The notes beneath the pieces were generated by a model, which was given only the letters and a program-made list of their open reading frames with translations, searched no databases and was not told the DNA's origin. This document shows, piece after piece, positions 1-5,166 of a DNA stretch of 5,166 bases. This DNA comes from CAZVWW01 sp964631265. GTDB taxonomy: Bacteria; Thermotogota; Thermotogae; MWEM01. The translations under genes were made by a program, and so were the position numbers. How positions within the stretch are numbered: position 1 is the first letter of the stretch; the number at the start of each line of letters is the position of its first letter. The DNA lies in the NCBI GenBank assembly GCA_964631265.1, contig CAZVWW010000148.1, forward strand, positions 1 to 5,166, read 5' to 3'.

Positions 1-2371
1 CTTCTATCAGTTCCCGTTCTTTCTTTTTCTTTTCGGTGATATCTCTTGCGGCTGCATATATCTTTTTCCCGGAAGGGGAAGAACGCCACTCAATATACCT
101 GTAATGACCGTCTTTGCACCGGTATCTATTGACGAAGTTCAAAATTTCTTCCTGACTTTCAAGCGTTTGGATGGCTTCCATGGTGGGGGCAAGGTCATCG
201 GGGTGAACGTAATCCAGGAATTTGCTTTGCTCCAACTCTTCGCATGAATAACCCAACACCTTTTCGAATTCCTTGTTGACTTTTATAAATCGACCATCGG
301 TATTTGCGATGCACAGTAAATCCAGGTTGACGGAAAAGAACTGTTCCAGTTCCTCCTGCTGTCTTTTCTGTTCAGTGATATCCTGCACGATACCAACAGA
401 ATGCTGAGGGTGATCGTATTCATCGTACTCGGTATAGCAGTGCTCTTTCACCCACTTGTCCCGTCCGTCATCCAGCAATAAACGGTGTTCTATGTCATAC
501 GGCTGATGGGACGCAACAGAATTTTTCCAAGCTTTAGCGACTCTTTCCCGGTCATCAGGATGCACCCTTTCAATGAAGGCCTGGTAGTTGGCCTCAAATT
601 GTTCGGGATCGATTTCAAAGATGTCAAAAATGCCTTCCGACCACTGTAACCCATCTTGTTGATGATAATAGTCCCAACGCCCCATATTGGACATTCGATG
701 GGATTCTTTGAGGGCTTCGGTTTGTCGCTTTAACTCGTCGATGTCCACATGGACCCCCACCACTCTATAAGGCTTTCCACTCTGATCACGATAATAGGAT
801 TTGCCTCTGGCGGAAATCCATTTAAAGTGGTCATCCTTGCATTTCATCCTGAATTCCTCTGTAAAGGGTTTGCCCTGTCTGACGAACGCTTCTATTCTGG
901 GAAGGCATTGCTTTCGATCTTCGGGATGCAACAGCTGAATCCAGGTCTCTTTGTTCATGGGAAATTCGCCGGGGCCATAACCAAGCATTTTGAAGTAACC
1001 CGGACTGAAATAGACCTCATCTGTTTCAAGGTCGTGATCCGAAAAGCCGTGTTCCCCGGCATCCATTGCCAGTTCCAAACGGACTTTGTTTTCCTTCAGT
1101 TGTTCTTCCATTTCCTTTCGTTTGGTAATATCCCGGGTGTTAAAGAGGATTTCCTTTGGGGCGCCGTTTTTATCCAAAATGAGCGTTCCAATCGTTTCAA
1201 ACCACAAATAGGAGCCATCGGCACACCGGTATCGATAGGTTACTCTTGGCGTTTTCGTTTTTTGATTGGTGAAGTCGGCAAATTCTTCCTGCACTTTGGG
1301 TAAATCGTCCGGATGGACAAAGTCCATCACATTCCTCCCGATCAAATCCTCGACTTCATATCCCAGAATACCGTGGGAAGCACCGGCAAATTGATAATTC
1401 CCTTCCATATCGGTAACAGAAACCAAATCCAGCATATTGTCCGATATCGTCTGCAACTCATCTTTTGTCTTTCGTAAGACCGTTTCTTTTTCTTCAATCT
1501 TCCGCTGCTGGTTGCGTTTTTCAATCAGCATGCCTACCATATCCGCATAGACAACGGCTTCATTCTCGTTCTGCAGATGGTTGCTTTTTGAGAACATGAG
1601 GGTGAAATCCCCGATGATCTTTTCCCGACAGGTACTCTTGATGATGACGGTCTGTCCCAGGTTAAAGGTCTTTTCTACGAGTTGGATGGCCTTTTTTGAA
1701 ATGACATGACTTGTCAGCTCATGAAGCCGCTCAAAGGTGGTCACCCGCTGGTTTTTGATCAGTTCCATACGATGCGGGTCGGGGGGCCACTCTCTTTTTT
1801 CCGGGTTGAATCCAAGTAGCTGAATCCCCTTTTTTAAGGCGGTGGGAACTCCGACGATGGCAGCGGTCTGACAACGTGCTCCGTCTTCCAAAAAGATGTT
1901 CAACGCCACATAATCCGCACCGGTAATGTTCTTCATTCTTTGGGTGATCTGTTCGTACGTATTGGTCTTTTCTCCGTCATCCAGAAACGCTTTCGAGGCT
2001 TGAACCAGTTCCCGTTCGTGAGTGATGTCCGTAAAAAAGGTGGTAAAGCAATCTTTCTCACATGAGAAGGCTTCAACCCGATACCATTTGTTGAGGGCAA
2101 GGGAGTATTGTTCAAAAACTCTGTTTTCTCCTTCGTCTACAATCTTGCCATAATAACTGATCCAGTCGAAGGAATCCTCTTTACTCTTGGGAAGCACTTC
2201 GATCACCCGCCGGTTCAACAATTGCTTTCGCTTCAAACCGGTGAGCCTTTCAAAGGATGTATTGACTGCAAGGAAAATATAGTCCACGGGCTTCCCCGTT
2301 TCATCGTAGATCAATTGATGCCGGGCGTATCCGATTTCTGTTTGTTCTATTACTTTTTCAAAGCTATGCAT
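1..2371 (-). CDS. Multi-PAS/GAF sensor protein, N-terminal part (C-terminus beyond left edge)
   Basis: The reading frame is open from codon 1 to the window edge: 790 codons with no stop or frameshift. Numbering from the ATG at 2371, I see PAS1 at about 1-117 (ending in DIT 115-117), a GAF-like domain at about 135-280, a short charged coiled-coil linker, PAS2 at about 296-416 (HPDD 353-356, RDIT 413-416), PAS3 at about 424-543 (HPED 482-485), PAS4 at about 548-664 (HPDD 604-607, QDIT ending 666) and PAS5 at about 672-779 (HPDD 723-726, RDIT 776-779). The YRC.DG.Y and HPDD/RDIT signatures are typical of PAS_3/PAS_4 folds with PAC motifs. There is no signal peptide or membrane segment, so it is probably a cytoplasmic sensor. 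In this family the missing C-terminus is usually a histidine kinase, GGDEF or HD-GYP domain; which one is unknown here. Starts at 2377 and 2386 are also in frame. I prefer 2371 because a G-rich stretch (2380-2384) lies 8 nt before it, but the ribosome site is weak. No haem, flavin or other cofactor ligand can be assigned. Confidence 0.93.
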   Translation of the reverse strand, partial: MHSFEKVIEQTEIGYARHQLIYDETGKPVDYIFLAVNTSFERLTGLKRKQLLNRRVIEVLPKSKEDSFDWISYYGKIVDEGENRVFEQYSLALNKWYRVEAFSCEKDCFTTFFTDITHERELVQASKAFLDDGEKTNTYEQITQRMKNITGADYVALNIFLEDGARCQTAAIVGVPTALKKGIQLLGFNPEKREWPPDPHRMELIKNQRVTTFERLHELTSHVISKKAIQLVEKTFNLGQTVIIKSTCREKIIGDFTLMFSKSNHLQNENEAVVYADMVGMLIEKRNQQRKIEEKETVLRKTKDELQTISDNMLDLVSVTDMEGNYQFAGASHGILGYEVEDLIGRNVMDFVHPDDLPKVQEEFADFTNQKTKTPRVTYRYRCADGSYLWFETIGTLILDKNGAPKEILFNTRDITKRKEMEEQLKENKVRLELAMDAGEHGFSDHDLETDEVYFSPGYFKMLGYGPGEFPMNKETWIQLLHPEDRKQCLPRIEAFVRQGKPFTEEFRMKCKDDHFKWISARGKSYYRDQSGKPYRVVGVHVDIDELKRQTEALKESHRMSNMGRWDYYHQQDGLQWSEGIFDIFEIDPEQFEANYQAFIERVHPDDRERVAKAWKNSVASHQPYDIEHRLLLDDGRDKWVKEHCYTEYDEYDHPQHSVGIVQDITEQKRQQEELEQFFSVNLDLLCIANTDGRFIKVNKEFEKVLGYSCEELEQSKFLDYVHPDDLAPTMEAIQTLESQEEILNFVNRYRCKDGHYRYIEWRSSPSGKKIYAAARDITEKKKKERELIE

Positions 2372-2416
2372 CCCCATTACCCCCATATATCTTTTGTTCG
2401 TTTTTTATTCATGTTA

Positions 2417-2427
2417 ATTTTAGCACA
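2417..2427 (-). promoter_or_regulatory. Probable extended -10 promoter of the PAS sensor gene
   Basis: On the minus strand the sequence TGTGCTAAAAT ends about 45 nt before the chosen start codon. It has a TGC extension directly before TAAAAT (2422 to 2417), which matches TATAAT at five of six bases. No good -35 box is found at 16-18 bp; that region is a T-rich tract. An extended -10 can work without a -35. Predicted transcription would begin near 2410, leaving a leader of about 40 nt. This is inferred from motif and position only. Confidence 0.5.
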
Positions 2428-2470
2428 AAAAATATAAAAAAACACCAAATTGTAATCTATCCAAAGAAAA

Positions 2471-2486
2471 CGATTTGATGAAATCG
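2471..2486. repeat. Small perfect hairpin upstream of the sensor promoter
   Basis: CGATTT and AAATCG flank a GATG loop: six base pairs with a four-base loop. It lies about 50 bp upstream of the sensor -10 box and directly next to the first GGGAC repeat copy. It has no T-run on either side, so it is not a terminator. It may be an operator half or part of the repeat element. Confidence 0.35.
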
Positions 2487-2488
2487 AA

Positions 2489-2567
2489 GGGACAGTTCCT
2501 ATTGAAAATGCAGCAACAACAATCAGGACGGTTCTGTTTCAGCAACAGGGACGATCCCTGTTGAAAA
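2489..2567 (+). repeat. Cluster of three degenerate copies of a GGGAC..TTC.TGTTGAAAA repeat
   Basis: Copy 1 (2489-2508) and copy 3 (2548-2567) match at 16 of 20 aligned bases. Both start with GGGAC and end with TTGAAAA. A shorter, more diverged copy lies between them at about 2525-2543. Copy 3 also contains a perfect hairpin: CAACAGGGA (2543-2551), loop CGA, then TCCCTGTTG (2555-2563). Fragments with the same flavour (CGTCCCC at about 2986-2992, CAGGGATCAGGGGGACAGG at 3021-3039) occur near the long inverted repeat to the right. Short families of GGGACGGTTC type are known as dispersed REP-like repeats in several bacterial genomes and are sometimes linked to Y1 (IS200-like) transposases. Placing this cluster in such a family is inference; no transposase is in the window. 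Confidence 0.5.
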
Positions 2568-2596
2568 GTTACGTTATTTTGGGAGTCCCCCCTTCA

Positions 2597-2757
2597 TCAC
2601 AAATACTTCTGGAGCAATTCCATTATTTGTTCCAAATCGGATTACACCTTTCTTTCCATCCCAAAGTCCGTAGCATACCCCGCGATTTCATCAAACCTTT
2701 ACAGAATCAGCGTATTTCTCCCTCTTGTAGCAGTTTTCAGCTTGGCTGAAAATCAGC
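2597..2757 (-). pseudogene. Possible remnant of a short protein-coding gene, frameshifted and interrupted
   Basis: No intact frame exists, but three adjoining minus-strand segments read like one protein. The first ends in YKREKYADSVK (about 2700-2757). After a one-base frame change it continues as FDEIAGYATDFGMERKV. After an in-frame TAA at 2642-2644 it continues as SDLEQIMELLQKYL and stops at 2597-2599. The pieces have the charge pattern of amphipathic helices and join end to end, which is unusual for random DNA. I do not recognise the family. There is no start codon or ribosome site at its upstream end, where the frame meets the hairpins at 2734-2785. Chance resemblance is still possible. 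Confidence 0.3.
2734..2752. repeat. Perfect 8-bp hairpin with 3-nt loop
   Basis: TTTTCAGC (2734-2741) and GCTGAAAA (2745-2752) are perfect inverted copies around TTG. The structure lies about 100 bp upstream of the 30-codon gene and just before a second palindrome. As an RNA on the plus strand it has no following U-run, so it is a weak terminator candidate. It could be a protein-binding palindrome. Confidence 0.4.
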
Positions 2758-2761
2758 TTTA

Positions 2762-2785
2762 GGAGTTTTTAAGTACAAAAACTCC
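2762..2785. promoter_or_regulatory. 24-bp palindrome upstream of the 30-codon gene, possible operator
   Basis: GGAGTTTTT (2762-2770) and AAAAACTCC (2777-2785) are perfect 9-bp inverted arms around a six-base centre. It ends a few bases before a plausible -10 region for the small gene (TAGAAT at 2793-2798 or TATACT at 2798-2803). No convincing -35 is present, and the palindrome covers the place where one would lie. A regulator-binding site is the simplest reading. A hairpin in an RNA arriving from upstream is the alternative. Confidence 0.35.
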
Positions 2786-2849
2786 ACTAATTTAGAATAT
2801 ACTGTTATTGAACATCACGAAGAGGACAAACCTGAAAGGAGGGATTCGC

Positions 2850-2942
2850 ATGAAAAGGATCAAAAGCTTATTCCGCCAGAAGAGGAAAGAAGAACTGCTC
2901 GAGAGGAACAAGGACATCTTCTTTGAAGCTATCAACAGATAA
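2850..2942 (+). CDS. Small basic protein of 30 aa, unknown function
   Basis: ATG at 2850 is preceded by AAAGGAGGG (2835-2843), a near-perfect Shine-Dalgarno sequence with six bases before the start, and the frame closes with TAA at 2940-2942. The product is MKRIKSLFRQKRKEELLERN followed by ten more residues ending in INR. Residues 2-13 carry seven Lys/Arg, and the rest is a charged amphipathic helix with two adjacent Phe (24-25). There is no signal peptide, cysteine or membrane segment. The charge pattern loosely recalls small basic regulatory proteins, but I cannot assign it to a family. It stands alone between convergent and divergent neighbours. A leader peptide or a fragment of a lost gene are alternatives, although no frame that it could attenuate follows it. 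The strength of the ribosome site is the main argument that it is translated. Confidence 0.55.
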   Translation: MKRIKSLFRQKRKEELLERNKDIFFEAINR

Positions 2943-3023
2943 AGAGACGTTGTGATATAAACAATCGCCGGCCTTCAGGCCAAACCGTCCCCGCTGATTT
3001 TTTGGTAGAGCTTTTCGAAACAG

Positions 3024-3085
3024 GGATCAGGGGGACAGGTACACTGATTATGAAACCGTAATCAGTGTACCTGTCCCCCTGATCC
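3024..3085. repeat. Long perfect inverted repeat, 27-bp arms, 8-nt loop
   Basis: The left arm (3024-3050) and right arm (3059-3085) are exact reverse complements. Both contain the core GGGGGACAGGTACACTGATT, and the loop is TGAAACCG. The hairpin begins 14 bp beyond the stop codon of the nucleotidase gene. It could slow or end transcription arriving from either side, but neither strand has a T-run after the stem, so it is not a standard intrinsic terminator. A perfect stem this long suggests a recently made or mobile element (a REP-like or miniature inverted-repeat unit). Neighbouring GGGAC repeats at 2489-2567 share part of its core. The family link and mobility are inferred. Confidence 0.85.
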
Positions 3086-3099
3086 GCGCGTTCTAAGAG

Positions 3100-4626
3100 T
3101 TAGTTGATGTATTCAATCCTGCTATCTTTTACGCCTTTCACCGGACTGTTTTCTTCGAAATAGTCCGCCACAAGTTGCTGGATATCAATGCCGGTATCAT
3201 GATATTCTGCTTGTTTAAAAATTCCGCTGTAACCACCCGCATACAGCCCTTGGTAGTTGGAGGTAGCGACCTGATAGGTTTTGTCTTTATCAATCTTTTC
3301 GTAGTTGTTCCCTTCCGGGTCTGAAAGGATTTTGGCAGAAACCAGGCCATCGTCATTGTATTTTATCTTCAGGCCTGAAATTTGGGAGAATAGATCCGTA
3401 CCGGCTTTTGAAACGCTCATTTCGATTAAATCCATAACCTGTTTCCCCGTGATTTCGTAGGTATAGATGATGTTGGGATAGGGGATGGCGTTTTTCAGGC
3501 CCTCATAATTTAGTTCTCCTGGAGGGATGGATGCTCTGAAACTACTGGCAGTTGAAAGAGCGCAATTTGAATCGGTTGATTTACGCATAAGATCGGCAAC
3601 CAGGTTCCCCAGTCTTGTGTCCATTATATTGCCGTTTTCGGAACTTATTTCATTGGCTGCTGAGCCAATTACCTCAAAAAGATGGGCGTACTCCGGATCG
3701 GCTTCCAGTTTTTCTTGCAATTCTTTGACTTTACTGAGTATAAAGGGGTCTTTCGGGATGTATTCATCCATCTTTATCAGTTCGCCATTGACAAGCTTGT
3801 CGCCTTCTTCGTTGAAATTTACACTGACATGGGAGAAATAAGTGCCATACTGATAGGGGGATATCATATAGGTATCTGTTCCTTCTATCTTGAACAAGCC
3901 TTTTTTCAAATGGCTGTGTGTCCCGAAAATGATATCTATCCCATCAACGGATTGAGCCAGTTCAATATCCTCTTCCTCAAGGGCGTGTCCGATCAAAACA
4001 ATGAGATCACAGTTTTCATTCTGCATCTTTTCTATGACCTTCGTTGCCACCTTGGCTCTGTCAATAAAGGCACAATTCTCAATGGGACGATCTTCTGGAT
4101 CAACGAGATCTCTGAAATCGGTGCCTGCAAGTGCGAATACGCCAACTTTAATCCCATTTCTTTCAAAGGTCAGATGGGTTTTTCCATCATAGACATAAAT
4201 CGGCTCGTTGTTTTCATCAACTGCATTAGAGCATAGTACGGGATAGGTAACGTTTTCAACAACGTTGTTAAAGGCTTCTCTTCCATAATCACCTTCATGA
4301 TTTCCGTAAGCCATGGCATCGATTAGATTGTTGATCCAATACATTTCGATGTGCTGATATTTGTCGGACCAGGCCGGTGTGCCGATATTGACCATATCCC
4401 CGCCATTAAAGACAAGATTGTCATCGGTCTTTTTGATTTCCTGTAGATACCACATGATCCTTGAGATGCCACCTATATCGTGGTCACCTTCTGAATAAAA
4501 ACTAATCGCATGTGAATGGTAATCTGAAAAATGATACAGATCGACTTTACCGTTTGAAACGGCCAAGAGCATGGTTGAAAGCAAGACAAAAAAGATGATG
4601 ATTATCAGTGGCTTCAACATTCTCAT
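3100..4626 (-). CDS. Exported 5'-nucleotidase, UshA-type metallophosphoesterase
   Basis: 508 aa, complete, a usual length for the family. It likely hydrolyses extracellular 5'-nucleotides (possibly UDP-sugars or cyclic nucleotides) to nucleoside and phosphate. Residues 1 to about 24 form a signal peptide: a basic start, then a long hydrophobic run. No lipobox cysteine, LPXTG motif or SLH domain is present, so the product is either released or held by an uncleaved N-terminus. The metal-binding domain (about 27-290) shows SDYH (D35, H37), NGGD (D77), GNHEGD (N109, H110, D113, matching the family His-Asp catalytic pair), GH (H214) and GTHSH (H237, H239). The C-terminal substrate domain (about 325-508) begins near DTRLGNLVADLM and carries SSFRASIPPGE (R364), IPYPN (383-385) and NYQGLYAGGYSG (457-468). 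The usual GGDG loop reads GGYSG, so specificity may differ. ATG at 4626 follows AAGGAGGTT (4640-4632) at good spacing. It appears monocistronic, with its own promoter. Confidence 0.95.
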   Translation of the reverse strand: MRMLKPLIIIIFFVLLSTMLLAVSNGKVDLYHFSDYHSHAISFYSEGDHDIGGISRIMWYLQEIKKTDDNLVFNGGDMVNIGTPAWSDKYQHIEMYWINNLIDAMAYGNHEGDYGREAFNNVVENVTYPVLCSNAVDENNEPIYVYDGKTHLTFERNGIKVGVFALAGTDFRDLVDPEDRPIENCAFIDRAKVATKVIEKMQNENCDLIVLIGHALEEEDIELAQSVDGIDIIFGTHSHLKKGLFKIEGTDTYMISPYQYGTYFSHVSVNFNEEGDKLVNGELIKMDEYIPKDPFILSKVKELQEKLEADPEYAHLFEVIGSAANEISSENGNIMDTRLGNLVADLMRKSTDSNCALSTASSFRASIPPGELNYEGLKNAIPYPNIIYTYEITGKQVMDLIEMSVSKAGTDLFSQISGLKIKYNDDGLVSAKILSDPEGNNYEKIDKDKTYQVATSNYQGLYAGGYSGIFKQAEYHDTGIDIQQLVADYFEENSPVKGVKDSRIEYIN

Positions 4627-4721
4627 AGTTCAACCTCCTTAAAAGTAAATCAGACGATTGGGGAACACGGTGTGTTTCCTACCATACAATTAGTGTAACT
4701 GAATCAAAGAAGTAAAAGAAA

Positions 4722-4741
4722 ATTATTGCGTATTATTGCGT
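4722..4741. promoter_or_regulatory. Tandem 10-bp direct repeat at the nucleotidase transcription start, possible operator
   Basis: ATTATTGCGT occurs twice without a gap (4722-4731 and 4732-4741), one helical turn apart, directly at and below the predicted start site of nucleotidase transcription (about 4742). The adjoining GCGTAT (4738-4743) and ATACGC (4752-4757) form an inverted repeat across the -10 box. Repressor sites are commonly placed in this way. Which regulator would bind is unknown; the sequence does not clearly match a Pho box or a PurR box that I can recall. Confidence 0.45.
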
Positions 4742-4748
4742 ATTCTTT

Positions 4749-4777
4749 ATTATACGCTCAAAAAGAAACGTTTTCAA
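4749..4777 (-). promoter_or_regulatory. Consensus vegetative promoter of the nucleotidase gene
   Basis: On the minus strand TTGAAA (4777-4772) is followed after exactly 17 bp by a perfect TATAAT (4754-4749). Transcription should begin near 4742, giving an untranslated leader of about 115 nt. The leader contains a weak bulged hairpin, GGAACAC (4662-4668) against GTGTTTCC (4672-4679), too small to call a riboswitch. The promoter is close to the ideal housekeeping sigma sequence, so control probably comes from a repressor or from RNA level. Confidence 0.82.
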
Positions 4778-4889
4778 ATGTTAGAATTGGCAACAGAATG
4801 GCATGAAAAACCTTCAATTTAAGTCAGTTCAAAAAAAAGAATTAAATAAAGCACCTTGCTTTTTCAAGCATTAATCTTTTTGGGTCCTT

Positions 4890-5101
4890 TTAAGCTCTTT
4901 CAATCAAATACTCCCTGAGATTTCTCTTCTCATCATCAATCTCAATACCGACTTCTCAGTCACTCATAAGATCTCCAAACTCCCTCCTCAAATTCCATCG
5001 AAAGGGTATAACCCAGCCTCTTCAGAGTTTTGAAAATTAGCAATGTCAAAAGGGAGCGGTCTGAAGATTAGCGTATCAATGAACCATTCCCTTCGACTCT
5101 C
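4890..5101 (-). pseudogene. Probable decayed protein-coding gene, C-terminal part
   Basis: There is no intact frame, but minus-strand segments join into a protein-like sequence. From 5101 one frame reads ESRREWFIDTLIFRPLPFDIANF. Near 5030 it passes to a frame reading KTLKRLGYTLSMEFEE. A one-base shift at about 4981-4986 leads to EFGDLMSD, then a TGA at 4956-4958, then EVGIEIDDEKRNLREYLIER with a final Ala before the TAA at 4890-4892. That makes two frame changes and one stop. The last segment ends cleanly and has strong coding character. I do not recognise the family. The upstream end abuts the plus-strand promoter at 5112-5140, so the 5' part of the old gene is missing or beyond recognition. 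Confidence 0.4.
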
Positions 5102-5111
5102 TTATGGTTAT

Positions 5112-5140
5112 TTATCCCTGATAAGCCCCTGTGCTATAAT
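5112..5140 (+). promoter_or_regulatory. Probable promoter of the gene starting at the right edge
   Basis: TGTGCTATAAT (5130-5140) contains a perfect TATAAT with the TGC extension of an extended -10 promoter. A poor -35 candidate, TTATCC (5112-5117), lies 17 bp upstream. Transcription would begin near 5147, only about 13 nt before the ATG at 5160, so the leader would be very short. The same TGTGCTA.AAT string serves as the candidate -10 of the sensor gene. Confidence 0.55.
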
Positions 5141-5159
5141 ATCCCCGGTGGTGATACGC

Positions 5160-5166
5160 ATGAAAA
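5160..5166 (+). CDS. Start of a gene continuing beyond the right edge
   Basis: An ATG AAA A start lies six bases after GGTGGTG (5147-5153), which resembles a Shine-Dalgarno sequence with one mismatch, and 19 bp after a perfect TATAAT. Only two complete codons (Met-Lys) are in the window, so nothing can be said about the product. The call rests on the promoter and ribosome-site context. Confidence 0.45.

Noticed and set aside
749..1303. 184-codon plus-strand open frame
   Set aside because: It lies antisense to the continuous PAS sensor frame, whose minus-strand translation shows clear PAS motifs. The plus product has no recognisable domain.
2108..2437. 109-codon plus-strand open frame
   Set aside because: It is antisense to PAS1 and the sensor promoter, with no ribosome site and no recognisable domain.
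2410..2460. A/T homopolymer-rich tract as a replication or curved-DNA element
   Set aside because: It is adequately explained as the AT-rich upstream part of the sensor promoter. No DnaA boxes or iterons are present.
2561..2749. 62-codon plus-strand open frame
   Set aside because: It starts inside the repeat cluster with no Shine-Dalgarno sequence. The opposite strand has the more protein-like, though broken, reading.
2970..3003. GGCC-TTCA-GGCC hairpin followed later by TTTTTT, as a terminator for the small gene
   Set aside because: The stem is only four base pairs and the T-run lies 16 bases after it, too far for an intrinsic terminator.
2489..3085. CRISPR-like array or complete insertion sequence
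   Set aside because: The repeats are diverged and unevenly spaced without spacers. No transposase frame or target duplication is visible.
3682..4236. 184-codon plus-strand open frame and the overlapping 3527-3841 and 4001-4192 frames
   Set aside because: All are antisense to the nucleotidase, which has full catalytic motifs. Their products resemble nothing known.
4831..4862. AAAGC/GCTTT stem near an eight-A run, as a minus-strand terminator
   Set aside because: The stem has only two G-C pairs and the T-run starts about 9 nt beyond it. It is too weak to call in an AT-rich region.

Overview
The window looks like a chromosomal piece of a Bacillota (Firmicutes) bacterium, most likely a clostridial-type organism. 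The signs are textbook Shine-Dalgarno sequences (AAGGAGGT before the nucleotidase gene, AAAGGAGGG before a 30-codon gene), a consensus vegetative promoter (TTGAAA, 17 bp, TATAAT), AT-rich intergenic DNA, and a soluble sensor built from many PAS domains. The genus cannot be told from the sequence alone.

Layout. (1) Positions 1 to about 2371, minus strand: the first 790 codons of a large cytoplasmic multi-PAS/GAF sensor. It is open without interruption and runs off the left edge, so its output domain is not visible. (2) 2387 to 2849, 463 bp without an intact gene. It holds the sensor promoter, a cluster of degenerate repeats with a GGGAC core, a decayed reading frame on the minus strand, and two perfect hairpins. 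(3) 2850 to 2942, plus strand: an unannotated-looking 30-codon gene with a very strong ribosome binding site. (4) 3024 to 3085: a perfect inverted repeat with 27-bp arms. (5) 3100 to 4626, minus strand: a complete exported 5'-nucleotidase of the UshA type. (6) 4627 to 5159, 533 bp without an intact gene. It holds the nucleotidase leader and promoter with a tandem 10-bp repeat at the predicted transcription start, then a second decayed reading frame on the minus strand (4890 to 5101), then a plus-strand promoter. (7) 5160 to the right edge: the first two codons of a further plus-strand gene.

How it fits together. The intact genes appear to be separately transcribed units rather than one operon. 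The nucleotidase probably scavenges phosphate and nucleosides from extracellular nucleotides. The multi-PAS protein is a signal-transduction input module of unknown output. Nothing in the window ties them functionally. The intergenic DNA carries marks of past mobile-repeat activity and gene decay. I did not find a CRISPR array, tRNA, rRNA, recognisable transposase or defence system. The most unusual items are the 30-aa gene with its flanking palindromes, the long perfect inverted repeat, and the tandem repeat at the nucleotidase start site.
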